Below are positions 20,167 through 32,031 of a stretch of 64,000 nucleotides of DNA, one piece after another. Source of the stretch: Jaminaea rosea (Eukaryota; Basidiomycota; Exobasidiomycetes; Microstromatales). The notes under the pieces are model-generated. The model did not search any database and had not been told where the DNA came from. It worked only from the letters and a program-made list of their open reading frames with translations. Both the position numbers and the translations under genes were made by a program. Position 1 is the first letter of the stretch; every line of letters starts with the position of its first letter. The stretch is taken from assembly GCF_003144245.1 (NCBI RefSeq), contig NW_020289985.1, positions 310,001 through 374,000 on the forward strand, written 5' to 3'.

Positions 20167-22139
20167 CTACAATGTGATCTGAGCAACACTCTCCTCCCAC
20201 CAATGCTCGTCACAATTCAGACCTGGCTCTCCCTCGCTCTCGGCCACTATGCACGCAAAGTCGAGCGGTCCGTCGCCCTCCTCACCCACGGGCGTCATGG
20301 GTAGATGCCACACCCCTGGCCGATACGCGAAGCCCTGCGACCCTTCGGCGACGAATGACTTTAGAGTGCCCAAGTCCGGCTGGTCGGTGTGCGCGTCATT
20401 CTGAGCCACCACGACCAGGTAGCGCCCACTGTGATTTGGGGACAGGAGGGGAATAAAGCTCTGGCTCGAGAAGCGATGCCTTTCGAGCATCTTGAGTGGG
20501 AGCGACTGAGAGGTGGAAATGTGCGTGGAGTCGCAGCGATAGAGGTGCATGTTGGTTTGTGATTTTGCTGAAGAGGGGAAGAGATCGATGAGCCGTGCTT
20601 GATGGGACCATTTGGATGCTGTGCCTTGGTTGACGGCGATGGGGGCTGAGAAGGTTGAGGAGGAGAAGGAGCCGCTGGGCCCCGCGATCACTTGGCCGTA
20701 GGGACTGAAAGCGTCTGGTGTCAGAGGGACGGACTGAATGCGGCGGGCGCTCAAAGCGGACGAGGACGCACTTTGGGAAGTCACGGCTGTGTACGCCGCA
20801 GTGGCTGCGTTGCTTATAGCGCTGAGGGCGTTGTTGGCCGTAGCTGCTGGCTCGCTCGGAAGAGCCTTGTCCATGAAGCCGGGTAGCGATACGGCGGGCA
20901 ACTCGCCACTGAAGTTGGCTAGGGGAGCCGCTCGTCGCCCGATGATGCGAACACGCTTGATACCTCCGTCCTGTACGAAGAGTGTGGGAAAGTCAGCCCA
21001 ACTTGCTAACACAACTTACCATCTCGCTGGTACTCACAGGATGCATAGTCACCCTGACATGGCTATATCGCTTTCCCTCTACATTATCCAGCGCAAAGAA
21101 GTGTTGCTTGCCCGGGCCTGTCTTCGATCTCTGCAGCAAAGAGGTCCATTTGCCTCCGTCCACCTCCGCCTCCTCTGCTCCCTCAGGCAGCTCGTCGTTA
21201 CTCTCAATCCCATGCAGCTCCACGCTCTCTGGGAAGTTGCCGAGGAAGTGCGCCGTATCAATCTCGCAGTAGTTGAGCAATCCTGGTTCGCCAAGCTTGA
21301 TGACGATCCAGTCGCGATGCCCGGGAGAGCGGCTACGCTTAGTTTCCCATCCGTCGCCCATGTCGTGGCCGCGCCCGGGGAGGAGGACGTTGGGACCTTT
21401 GCCGAAGTGCTGATCCGAAGTGAAAACGACTCGACCGCCATTGAGGACATGAGCTAGGTCGAGGGTGTTCAGACGGCTGTCTTGAGAAGTGGATTCTGTG
21501 ACGCCGAGTCCCACGGAGGGTGGGGTGATGGTGCCGTACACGCGGAAGCGGGCGATGCCGCCATCGGGAATCATATGCAGCTTGATGTGCGTGACTGTTG
21601 AGCTGGGTGGAATGGTGAAGAGGTGGCGCTGCGAAGGACCGCAGGGGACGCGAGTGAGAAGAGGCGACCACTGCCGGTGAGCGAGGAAAAGTCAGCATGT
21701 CAGTAAATCGCGTCTAGTCCTCGACGCCCCTCGAAGTGCTCACCCTCTCATCTGTAGCCTTCAACCCGCTCTCGTCCTTGTCATCCTCCAATTTCATCCC
21801 AAAGACTTCCACCTCGGGCGCCTCATTGCCATTGAAGTGCGCCGTATCGACATCGAATCCTACGACGGAAGCCCCACCCTTGGGTCCCAGCCTCAGGATG
21901 ACCCAATCTGTCCACTCTGGGTTGTGCCTTCTCGTCTCCCAGCCGTCGAAGAGAGCCCCCTTTGGCCCAAACTGACCCTTCAAGCTTGGTGCCGGCTCTA
22001 CCTTGAGCAAATCTGAGGCAGGAGCGAACCACTCATCGCTGCACGAGAGGATACGACCTCCGAGCGCGACGGACGAGACTTCGGTGTTGCGTTCCAGCAG
22101 GGCGAAGTCGCTGAGGGGAATTTGGCGTTGTGTGGTCAT
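20167..22139 (-). CDS. DAL2/DAL3: Allantoicase / ureidoglycolate lyase fusion
   Basis: Bifunctional purine-catabolism enzyme: allantoicase cleaves allantoate to urea and ureidoglycolate, and the lyase cleaves the latter to glyoxylate and urea. Exons on the minus strand are 22139-21744, 21670-21038 and 20970-20167 (all phase 0), giving 610 residues. Two allantoicase repeats are visible: repeat 1 with DGWETRRHNPEWTDWVILRL and FDVDTAHFNGNEAPEVEV, repeat 2 with DGWETKRSRSPGHRDWIVIKL and IDTAHFLGNFPESVELHG, ending DGGIKRVRIIGRR. After a linker, the lyase domain runs from VPLTPDAFSPYGQVIAGP through MLERHRFSSQSFIPL and FAYRPGVWHLPMTPV. A comparable fusion (DAL2,3,3) is known in Cryptococcus. The second intron has two in-frame donors. 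Confidence 0.92.
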
Positions 22140-22506
22140 GCTGAGATGGATGCTGAGGATGCTGGTATAGTTGAAGTTGCAGGAGAAAGAAAAAGGAAGA
22201 AGGAAGAATTGGCTGTATGCTGCTCGTGCTGCGAGATAAGGACCGTCGAAGGTCAGGCGGCGCTGCCGGGTAGCGCGGGCTCCACCCCACTTCTCGACAT
22301 CTCCGAGGTCCGACCGACAGACCATGCGACGGACGGAGAGGAGCAACGGAAGGCGGACTCGAGAGACGAGACGAGCCGCGCCACGCCACGCGTCGCGAGA
22401 AGGGCAAAGTGTTGGATTCCAATTACGCTGCGAGCCTGCGACTTGGATCCGTGCCACTCCTCCTTTGATCGGTGCATCTCAGCATCTTCGCCCTCATGAC
22501 AGAGCA
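22140..22506. promoter_or_regulatory. Divergent promoter allantoicase fusion/MMS22-like
   Basis: A 367-bp bidirectional gap. Apart from the GATA element at 22234-22240 I see no clear motif. Open frames cross it in both directions, but the conserved starts are at 22139 and 22507. Confidence 0.5.
22234..22240 (+). promoter_or_regulatory. AGATAAG, candidate GATA-factor site
   Basis: A perfect HGATAR match 95 bp upstream of the allantoicase fusion start. Allantoin-pathway genes in fungi are classic targets of nitrogen-regulatory GATA factors, so function here is plausible, but a 7-bp motif occurs often by chance. Confidence 0.35.
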
Positions 22507-25500
22507 ATGACGAGGTCTCCGAGCCAGGATGGCAATCAAAGGGAGCGCAGAGGCGACACGACGACATGGCCCTTGACGCAGCCCCCTCTGCACGGCGCGT
22601 CTTCATCTTCTTCCTCTGCGCCCCTCAGCGAGAGCGAGCCTCCACGACTACCTGCTTCCCAACCTCTGCTCAGAACAGGATCAACAGATTTAGACCTCAA
22701 CCTCGCAGTGCCGGCTCAAACCGAGTCTGTGCCCCTCGTCACAGATCAGATCGAAGCAGACGATGTCCCACTCGAAACGGCCCCGACTCCTATCACGGCG
22801 AGCTCGTTAGGACGGCCGCGTGAGCCATCGCCGCCTCAGATGGACGTCGACGAGCCTACGTACTCTGATGCACAGCGCTCTGAACGTCATATCATGGCTA
22901 CTCAAGGATACCGTGAGGTCTACGTCGACCTCACGAACAGTCAAGCGACCTCAATCCTCGAGCCATCTCAAGAAGCTGGCCCCAGCCACTCTCCTGCTCA
23001 GCACTCTCGCGAAACTACCCCTCCTCCTCCTCCTCCTGCTCCAGCTACAAGCTCGGCGCGTCCCGCAGAGCCGGATCCGCCCATACCCTCCGCCCTGCTA
23101 CAGCCATCTCCCCCGCGACGCAACCTCCGAACGCGCAAACCTGGGCAGCTGCACCCTTACACCGTCGAGATGGCCCTATATAAGCGTCGCCTGGAGCGTA
23201 ATGACTGGGAGGACGCCGTGGTCACAGACCACCACATGCGTCGACGGATGCGCGAGGAGAGGGAGAGAGCGGCTGCGAATGAGCTGCCTGTTGAAGGAGA
23301 TGAGGCGTCTTCTTCGTGGCTCGTGGCGGATCTGCCGGGTGACAGGGAGGGGGAGGAGAGGAAGAAGAGGCGGGCTGAGGCAAGAGAGGACAAGAGGAAG
23401 AGGAGAGAAGAGAGGCGAAAGGAAGCAGAGAGGGTCGCTGCGGCTGCAGTAGCTGAAGAGAGTCAAGCGCGCAGGGCTTCTTCAGCCAGCAATACAAAGG
23501 GCAAGGGCAAGGCAAAGGAGCCTTCAGCGCCGCCTCGTCAGGGCCTGTCTGCGAAGGAGCTGTTCGCTCGCTATGGTGGCCTTATCAGCGACGAAGAGGA
23601 CGACAGCGACGGCGATGATGCAGCGGGTGGTGGTGTGGATCGCTCCCCCGCTCTAGCTAGACAGTCGTCAGCAAGAGCAGACCGCCAGCTCGGTCCGAAG
23701 CAGCGGCAGCGGCGCCGCACTGCGCAAGCCGACAATAGCGACGCCAGCAGCGGCTCAGGATCTCGCTCGCCCTCGCCCGTCCTGCCACTGCGAAAGCGCC
23801 GCTTAATCAGCTCCTCGTCCTCTTCCTCATCATCCTCTCCGCACTCACCGACTCGACCCAGGTCTGCAGCAAGATCCCACTCAGCATCCTCATCCTCGTC
23901 GTCCGAGTCCAGCGAAGAAGAAGAGCTCGATCTCGACCGCTACTTCAGACAGCTCAAGCGAATGATGCCAGTCAGTATGGCGCGCAAGTACATCGCTGAC
24001 CTGCGCGCCATGCGCAAAGGCAAAGCGTATCACTCTGATGGGCACGTCAGTGATACGCCTGAACCCTCCAATACCAGCGAGAGCGAGGATGGCGAGATAG
24101 ACGGGGGAGACGCGACGATGACCCCATCGACGAGCCCGGCAGAAGCTGCTGCCCTTCGGCCAGGAGAGGCGAGGAAACGCTTGGGTAGGGGAACGCCTAC
24201 AGGCGATGCGAGATTCGAGCTGGTGGGGGACTCGGATAGTGACTCGTCTTCCAGTGCAAGAAGCGCCGTAAGCGTTCGGTCATCGAACTCTGAAGGCCAG
24301 AGGAGAGATTACCAAGTGTACGACGGCGATATCCGGTGGTGGGCACAGCCGACTGAGGAGCGTCCGGCTCCGCGACGAGAGGAGGACGCGATTGACCGCA
24401 TGCTTTCCAGAGCTGTGGGAGCGCCGAGAAAGGCGAGGAGACCGGGAGGCGGAGGGGCGAAGAGGATGAGGGCGATGAATGCAACGTCCGCATCTAGACG
24501 ACAAGGCGCAGTAAGTGGTGGTAGGCAAGCTGGTGGATCGAGCGCCCTCAGAGAACGCTCCGTCAATCATCCTGCGCTCGCTTCAAGCGTTCCGAAGCAG
24601 CCGTCAAGGGCTAAGCGTAAGCGATACGGTGGCGTCTCTCGTCCCTCGCGATCTTCAGGCCCTCGTAGCGCTGGCGGACCCCACCCGCTCGCTCCTAATC
24701 CGCCCCTTGTACAACCGAAGGTACGCAGGCCCTTGGATCTGCGCCAGGATGATGTCTTGTTCGATGTAGAGCTTCTTGCTCAGCCGCTTCCTCCGTCGCG
24801 CGACGACGAAAGGGGCGAAGACGAAGACGCAGCAGCCGCAAGAGAGTACGCGCAGCGCGTTCGTTCGTATCGAGAGCAGAGCCAGCCCAGCCGACCCCTC
24901 GTGAGGAGGAGAGTGGGACGCGGCGGCGATGGGCGTAAGGACCTACATGCTTCGCCAGCCGGCCAGCCTCACTCGGCAGCGGGTCCCAGGCCCGTTGTAA
25001 GGACAGGAAGTCGCGATTCCACATCGTCCAAGTCCCCGAGCGTCGCCACGAGTCCGCAACCACCGGGGCAGCAGCGCAACAAAGGCTTACGTCCGTTCCT
25101 CCGAGTCGAGTCGTGGGACAGACCATCCAGCAGCACAGCGTCAGGTCAGCTCTCTCGTGCTCAGCTTGACGCGGATGCATGGGGTGACCTTGCCAACCTC
25201 CGGCTCGACTTTGGTATCCGGCCTCTGCCAGCTGGCTTATCGTTCAGCCCTGCTTCAGCCATCGGGCGTGGTAGGCTGTTTGAGTTGGTCGAATTGGGCG
25301 AAGGTGGGAATCAGGAGAACGCTGCGCTTTCACGCATAGCTGGACGTACGGTGCTCGGTGTGGACCTACCTCCGCATCCAGATGTGGCAGTCATGCTGCA
25401 GCTGATGCCCGCCATCTTCGATGCCATCTTCGCGGCGACGGAGACGATTCGAAGCGGCAGAGGCGATGCTGGTGAGGAGATCAACGGCGAGAGCGCTCCC

Positions 25501-28500
25501 GACACGCTCAGCGCAGCGGTCACACGCACAACACATGGCATTGACGATCTACTGCGATATCTCGCGCAAGGCATCACCTCGCTGGCCGACTTCGTTCCAC
25601 CTAGAGAGGTGCGACAGTACGTGGCGTCGATCAAGTCACAGATGGTCCATCTGTTCGATCGCTTCCAGGCGGCGCCTACCGCCGACCAGGGTCAAGAAGG
25701 GCGCCAGCGGCAGAAGTCATTCGAGACCCTGCTGCTCACTCTGCGCTGGTTCGACGTCGAGGTCAGCTGGCGGCACATTGCTAGCAAGGGCCTGCAGAAC
25801 GCCGATGCAATCGACTTTGAGGAGAAGCTTGCCGATGAGGAGGAGCTGATTCTCGCGTGCGAAGGGCTGATGATCAGCTTGCTCTCTCACGGCATGCATC
25901 GTACGATGCACTGTATCAAGACCAGAGCAAAGAGAGACAGCAGCATCGACGCAGCTCCCTCACACATCGACGATACCTCCGCCGAGCTCTGGGTGTCCCT
26001 CATCCACCTCCTCGGCACCGCCGCCACCCTGCTGGGCCCGCACATGGCCTTCTGGCCGGTTCTCGACTCCAGCCTCTCCCAATGGCTCAAGATTCTCCCG
26101 CCACGCCGCCCTGTCCTAATGAGCGAAGCCATTTGGTTCGTCACGCTCTCGCTCTGTGCCCTCTCTCAGTTCTCCGCAGCGAACGGCACCACCCTCTCCC
26201 GCCCACAGCTGAGACAGCACTGGCCCTTGGTCGTGCAGGCCTTCGCTGCCACACGCTTGAGGTACGACGAGTCGGTGGAGCAAGCCATGCCCAGTGCTGC
26301 GCTGGCAAAACGAGACCAGTACTTGCGGGCTATCACGCAACGATGCTTCAATCTGGTGTCTCTCTGGCGCTGGTCAGGTGAGGGAGCCGAGGGCGCCCTC
26401 AGCAAGATCTTTGACGTCTTCAATGCGCACAAGTTGGCGGATCTACCCACGGAGGAGGATCACGACTTTCCCCCCTTCCTGCGCGACTTCAACCCAGAAT
26501 TGCTCTTTGATGAGACGAGCAGAGAGGGGACTACGTACCATGTCTTCCTCAAGCTACTCGCTCATGTAGCGCGTAGTCTGCAGGCCACAGCTTCACCGGA
26601 AGACGATCCTGCTGCTGCGGCGACCGCCGCGGATCGCAAAATCTCCCGTCTCTTCTCTCGCGTCTGCCCGGTCCGGGTCATGACTTTCAGTAAAGCCAAC
26701 CCTCCAACAGCACGAGAGCGATCCAGTCTCTTCAATCACTACTCCGTCGCCACGCTGCACCTCTTCCTCGTCCCCTCTGCGGCCCAGCAGCGGCTGAGGC
26801 AAATCAAGAGCTTCCTCGTCTTCAAAGAGGCGGATGCCCAAAGCCAGGTAACGTGCATCCGCGCCATGATGTACGCTGCGGTAGTGCATCGTCACTTTGA
26901 ACTGGATGTCGCGCCGATCACAGCCTGGTTTGGGAGTATCTTCAAGACACTGCTGGGCGATGCAGAGGAGGTCAATCGCAAGGTCGCGAGGGGAGGTGGG
27001 GCCACTGCTGCGGCAGGCGAATACTTTGAGACGCAGAGGCAGGCGAAGCGGGTGACTAGCTTGCTCGTCGCAGCATTGCGGTCGATCCAGCATGTCGTGG
27101 AGCATGTAAGTCTTGGAGGTGACCAGCAGGCATCCTCGCCATCGCTGCGCTACCCCGATCCACAGCTCATCGATCGAGCTTGGACGGCCGACGTGCTGGA
27201 GACACAAAGCGCCATTGACCCCGCTGTGGGGGTGGAGGTGCTCAAGTGCGTGCAGAGCTTTCTGGTGCAGCGCAGCCTCGTCGTGGCAAAGCTGCGGCCA
27301 CGGGATCAGCGGGGCAACACAGCGGCTAATGGCACGACGACCACACCTGCGCCTCGCAACGAGGAAAGCCAAGACAGCTTCGCCGAGTTGTTCGACGATG
27401 TTGGTGACTTTGACTTTACAGATCCAGCGCTCGACAATCTCTTGGATGGAGGCGAGCCAGCGGCAAACATGGATGGCTGTGCTCACATGTCTGTCGACGC
27501 AGCGCCATCAGCTACACTCATCGACTCTATCCGCAGCAAAGATCGTCTCTTCGCCGAACAGCTTCGTAGTCATACATCCCCCGCCCTCTTCTCCCTCATC
27601 TCCAACATCTTCCACCCCGACCGCGCGCGAGAGGGTAGACTCACTTCATTGGGCATCTCCCTCGAAGACACTGCCCCATCCGCAGCTACCGGTAGGCAGC
27701 GTCATCAATTGGACGCCCTCCTGAAACGTGGCGCACGTCGACGTTACCTCGAGCTTCTGGTGGACTGTTGGGCGGGTTGTGCTCATGTGTTGGTAGAAAA
27801 TGGCCTGCGAGACTGGGGGTCATACGTGACGTATGGGAACGAGTGTTGGAGGAGACTGGAAGACCCCGTCGGGAAGAGGGACGTCGCACTGCGCTTCCTA
27901 CGGGACGTGGTTGCGCTTGACCCTGAAGTGGTCCGAAGGCACGACAGAGCGAGGCGGAGTGGCTCGAGGACAACACACGACCACGGCAATACCGATGGGC
28001 AGCAGCAGCATCAAGATCACTATGGCGAATTCTTGCAGGTGTGGTTCGCAGCCGCACCTGCGAGGTCGCTGTCCGTGCAGGCGGAGTATACGCACGCTCT
28101 CTTCTATCCGGACGTCGAGCACGATGGTCAGGATGTAATGCCCTGGTTCCCTCGCTGTTCCCTGCCCGCGTCCCCGAGCGGCAGTGGCTACGGTCAGCTT
28201 GACCTGCCCCTCTTCGAGTCACAACGAACCAAGCTGATCCTTGGCGCGATCCGTGGCATGCGGCGCGACTACGAGGGCGGTCACAGTCATGAAGAGGAGG
28301 CTGGGGATGACGACGAAGTGGAAAGGGCCTTCCGACGGACACAAGTCTTCCCATGTCTTTCTGCCCTCCTCTCGTCGATGCGCATCCACCTCGAGGGGAT
28401 GCGCATTACGCCGCGAACCTTTGCCAATCTCAACGGAGGACGTAGAGGGAGCAGCAGCGATTCAGACGACAGTGATAGGGGAGGCAGCGCCAGAAGAGAG

Positions 28501-28686
28501 TCGAGCGAACGAGGCTACCTCGCCTTCTGTAGGCACATACTGCAGGGCATTGAGCGCGAGGCTGGTGAGAAGATCTTGAGGGGGGCCAGAGCTGAGGTCG
28601 AGCGGACTTGGGGGATTGTGAGGAGGAAAGAGGGAGAGATGGGCGTGAATGCGGATGCGGGTGCAGGCGCGGAAGGCGGCAGATGA
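22507..28686 (+). CDS. MMS22: Mus7/MMS22-family replication-repair protein
   Basis: A single uninterrupted frame of 2059 residues. The assignment rests on the short conserved box RTRKPGQLHPYTVEMALYKR followed by DWEDAVV (about residues 200-240), on the following segment with KELFARYGGLISDEEDD, and on overall length and architecture: a long acidic, Ser-rich disordered N-terminal third (DSDSDSSSS runs, SSSSSSSS tracts) and a helical alpha-solenoid-like C-terminal two-thirds. Family members (S. pombe Mus7, yeast Mms22) recruit a cullin Rtt101-Mms1 ligase to stalled forks. The start chosen is the first ATG after the divergent promoter; an in-frame ATG at 22324 would extend into it. The lack of introns over 6 kb is unusual beside its neighbours. 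Confidence 0.68.
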   Translation: MTRSPSQDGNQRERRGDTTTWPLTQPPLHGASSSSSSAPLSESEPPRLPASQPLLRTGSTDLDLNLAVPAQTESVPLVTDQIEADDVPLETAPTPITASSLGRPREPSPPQMDVDEPTYSDAQRSERHIMATQGYREVYVDLTNSQATSILEPSQEAGPSHSPAQHSRETTPPPPPPAPATSSARPAEPDPPIPSALLQPSPPRRNLRTRKPGQLHPYTVEMALYKRRLERNDWEDAVVTDHHMRRRMREERERAAANELPVEGDEASSSWLVADLPGDREGEERKKRRAEAREDKRKRREERRKEAERVAAAAVAEESQARRASSASNTKGKGKAKEPSAPPRQGLSAKELFARYGGLISDEEDDSDGDDAAGGGVDRSPALARQSSARADRQLGPKQRQRRRTAQADNSDASSGSGSRSPSPVLPLRKRRLISSSSSSSSSSPHSPTRPRSAARSHSASSSSSSESSEEEELDLDRYFRQLKRMMPVSMARKYIADLRAMRKGKAYHSDGHVSDTPEPSNTSESEDGEIDGGDATMTPSTSPAEAAALRPGEARKRLGRGTPTGDARFELVGDSDSDSSSSARSAVSVRSSNSEGQRRDYQVYDGDIRWWAQPTEERPAPRREEDAIDRMLSRAVGAPRKARRPGGGGAKRMRAMNATSASRRQGAVSGGRQAGGSSALRERSVNHPALASSVPKQPSRAKRKRYGGVSRPSRSSGPRSAGGPHPLAPNPPLVQPKVRRPLDLRQDDVLFDVELLAQPLPPSRDDERGEDEDAAAAREYAQRVRSYREQSQPSRPLVRRRVGRGGDGRKDLHASPAGQPHSAAGPRPVVRTGSRDSTSSKSPSVATSPQPPGQQRNKGLRPFLRVESWDRPSSSTASGQLSRAQLDADAWGDLANLRLDFGIRPLPAGLSFSPASAIGRGRLFELVELGEGGNQENAALSRIAGRTVLGVDLPPHPDVAVMLQLMPAIFDAIFAATETIRSGRGDAGEEINGESAPDTLSAAVTRTTHGIDDLLRYLAQGITSLADFVPPREVRQYVASIKSQMVHLFDRFQAAPTADQGQEGRQRQKSFETLLLTLRWFDVEVSWRHIASKGLQNADAIDFEEKLADEEELILACEGLMISLLSHGMHRTMHCIKTRAKRDSSIDAAPSHIDDTSAELWVSLIHLLGTAATLLGPHMAFWPVLDSSLSQWLKILPPRRPVLMSEAIWFVTLSLCALSQFSAANGTTLSRPQLRQHWPLVVQAFAATRLRYDESVEQAMPSAALAKRDQYLRAITQRCFNLVSLWRWSGEGAEGALSKIFDVFNAHKLADLPTEEDHDFPPFLRDFNPELLFDETSREGTTYHVFLKLLAHVARSLQATASPEDDPAAAATAADRKISRLFSRVCPVRVMTFSKANPPTARERSSLFNHYSVATLHLFLVPSAAQQRLRQIKSFLVFKEADAQSQVTCIRAMMYAAVVHRHFELDVAPITAWFGSIFKTLLGDAEEVNRKVARGGGATAAAGEYFETQRQAKRVTSLLVAALRSIQHVVEHVSLGGDQQASSPSLRYPDPQLIDRAWTADVLETQSAIDPAVGVEVLKCVQSFLVQRSLVVAKLRPRDQRGNTAANGTTTTPAPRNEESQDSFAELFDDVGDFDFTDPALDNLLDGGEPAANMDGCAHMSVDAAPSATLIDSIRSKDRLFAEQLRSHTSPALFSLISNIFHPDRAREGRLTSLGISLEDTAPSAATGRQRHQLDALLKRGARRRYLELLVDCWAGCAHVLVENGLRDWGSYVTYGNECWRRLEDPVGKRDVALRFLRDVVALDPEVVRRHDRARRSGSRTTHDHGNTDGQQQHQDHYGEFLQVWFAAAPARSLSVQAEYTHALFYPDVEHDGQDVMPWFPRCSLPASPSGSGYGQLDLPLFESQRTKLILGAIRGMRRDYEGGHSHEEEAGDDDEVERAFRRTQVFPCLSALLSSMRIHLEGMRITPRTFANLNGGRRGSSSDSDDSDRGGSARRESSERGYLAFCRHILQGIEREAGEKILRGARAEVERTWGIVRRKEGEMGVNADAGAGAEGGR

Positions 28687-29009
28687 GGAGCGGTGGGGAG
28701 CAGCGGACGGTGCCGTGCAAGGTGACGTTCATCAGGTCTCTCCTTGTAAAGCATAGCATCAATCAGTCTTTCAGCTGGCACGGCGTGGTGGCCACCAAAG
28801 GCAGGCTGCCTGCCCCTCAGCCATCTCCCTTTCCCAATTCTGTTCGAGAAAACCTCCGTCGCTATTGCGATTGGGTCAACACAAAGGTCGACGAAGTGGT
28901 GAGGATGCGTGAAATACAAGTGTGAATCGAGCGGTGATGATGACGACGTCGTCGCAGAGGTGATGAGACTCCCCCTGTTTCCAATCGTCCCTCTGTTGGC
29001 GCTCCACCA
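28687..29009. other. Convergent 3' intergenic region
   Basis: A 323-bp gap between the stops of the MMS22-like gene (+) and the ubiquitin-eL40 gene (-). No gene or striking structure was seen. Confidence 0.5.
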
Positions 29010-30459
<1,450 letters not shown>

Positions 30460-32031
30460 ATGGCTGCCGCGGCGTCCTCATCGTCACACGCCGACATGGC
30501 AGGGGCATCGCAGCTCTACACCTGCATGTCGTGCCTCGTGGGGTTTCACTCGCCCCTTGACCAGCGAACACACTATCGCTCTGACTTGCACCGATACAAC
30601 ATGAAGCGCCAGGTTGCTGGCCTGCCACCCGTCAGGCAAGACGTCTTCGAGCAAAAGGTTCAGCAACGTCAGCCGGCGGGAAATGACGCAGCTGCTGCCT
30701 CCAAGGTTTCTTTTGCGTCCACATCGCAAGCCGAGTCGTCGCAGCAGCGACCTCGTTGCCAGCAGTGCAGCAAGTCCTTTGCCTCGCCCAATGCATTCAC
30801 CACTCACCTCAACTCGCGAAAGCACAAGGAGACCGCAGCGAAGAATGCAGCCCACCCGTCCGTTGCCAGCGCCAAGGCGTCAGTTAACCCGCCTGCCACT
30901 ACGGGGGCAAGCGACGACCCCCTTGTCTTCCGCGTCCCAGCCTCTGCCGCCTCTGCTCTTAGCGGCAATCCTTCTCCTCTCGAAGCGATGGACCAAGTCA
31001 AGCAGGCTCTGCCAAATACCGCCAGCGTCGCTCAAGGGTCCGCCGACGCAGAGGCCAGCTCCTCCCCCTTCTCGTCCGCCACGGCCACCGCATCGACGTC
31101 CAAGCAACCACTCGTTCCCCCCACCTCTCTCACCCTTTCCTCGGATGCAAGCGACGCAGAGATTGAGGCTGCCATCAGCGCACGCCTCTCCTCGGCCACT
31201 CGAATCGACCCAGCCAAGACGTGTATCTTCTGCCCGCCCGGCACACCCGCTCACAACTTTCCCAACTTGGAAGCCTCCCTCGCTCACATGCAAAAGGCGC
31301 ACGGATTCTTCATCCCCGAGCGCACCTACCTCGTCGACCTTCCCGGCCTCGCGCAATACCTCGCCGACAAGGTCTCGGTCGGTCACATGTGCTTGTACTG
31401 TAATGGACGCGGTAGGGGTTTCTCGACGGCAGAGGCGGCTAGGAAGCACATGGTCGACAAGAACCACTGCAAGATTGCATACGATGCTGAGGAGGACAAG
31501 ATGGAACTCAGCGACTTTTATGACTTCACTAGCTCGTACCCTGACGCTGGAGAAGAGAAGGAGGAAGCAGAGTGGGAAGACATGGACGCCAGTGATGGCG
31601 AGGATGGCGCAGACGATGCAGAGATGGAGAAGGACGACGAGGAGAGCCTGCCTGCCAACACTCTGCGATATGGCGATTCCGAGCTCGAGCTGGTACTCCC
31701 CTCCGGCGCACGACTGGGCCATCGCTCGCTTGCGCGTTACTATCGTCAGACCCTCTTTTCCACCCCTGCGTCTGCCTCAGCGACGGATCGCTCAGGCGGT
31801 GCTGTTGCCCGCCGCTTAATCGACGAAGGGCGCCATCGTGGACGTGGTTCCGACCTGGTTGTACGAGACCGTGGTGGGCAAGAAGTCAAGGCGCGCAACC
31901 GTGGAGAGGCGCGCGAGGCCAAGAGACACATCAGAGAGTTCAGGGACATGAAGAAGCGCGAGCACTTTAAGACGCAGATTGGGTTCAGGGGAAACAACCA
32001 GAAGCACTTCAGGGACCCGTTGCTGCAGTAA
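30460..32031 (+). CDS. REI1: REI1/ZNF622-type 60S biogenesis zinc-finger protein
   Basis: Cytoplasmic pre-60S maturation factor that helps remove Arx1/Alb1 and probes the exit tunnel. A single exon encodes 523 residues. Finger 1 (Cys22, Cys25, His38, His44) sits in YTCMSCLVGFHSPLDQRTHY, followed by the family-defining SDLHRYNMKRQVAGLPPV. Finger 2 is PRCQQCSKSFASPNAF with THLNSRKH. Two further fingers (CIFCPPG, and CLYCNGRGRGF with KHMVDKNHCKI) and an acidic stretch precede the conserved C-terminus with LVLPSGARLGHRSLARYYRQ and IGFRGNNQKHFRDPLLQ. The start at 30460 is chosen over 30409 because the family begins shortly before finger 1. It is longer than yeast Rei1 owing to disordered insertions. 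Confidence 0.93.
   Translation: MAAAASSSSHADMAGASQLYTCMSCLVGFHSPLDQRTHYRSDLHRYNMKRQVAGLPPVRQDVFEQKVQQRQPAGNDAAAASKVSFASTSQAESSQQRPRCQQCSKSFASPNAFTTHLNSRKHKETAAKNAAHPSVASAKASVNPPATTGASDDPLVFRVPASAASALSGNPSPLEAMDQVKQALPNTASVAQGSADAEASSSPFSSATATASTSKQPLVPPTSLTLSSDASDAEIEAAISARLSSATRIDPAKTCIFCPPGTPAHNFPNLEASLAHMQKAHGFFIPERTYLVDLPGLAQYLADKVSVGHMCLYCNGRGRGFSTAEAARKHMVDKNHCKIAYDAEEDKMELSDFYDFTSSYPDAGEEKEEAEWEDMDASDGEDGADDAEMEKDDEESLPANTLRYGDSELELVLPSGARLGHRSLARYYRQTLFSTPASASATDRSGGAVARRLIDEGRHRGRGSDLVVRDRGGQEVKARNRGEAREAKRHIREFRDMKKREHFKTQIGFRGNNQKHFRDPLLQ

Noticed and set aside
26593-27486. 297-codon minus-strand frame with Cys and His residues
   Set aside because: Lies wholly inside the MMS22-like gene on the other strand; no zinc-finger spacing is visible.
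30880-31722. 280-codon minus-strand frame with Val/Leu-rich segments
   Set aside because: Antisense shadow of the REI1 coding region.
30614-31819. 401-codon plus-strand frame overlapping REI1
   Set aside because: Alternative frame of REI1, which has four zinc fingers and family motifs; the shadow is Arg/Pro/Ser-rich only.
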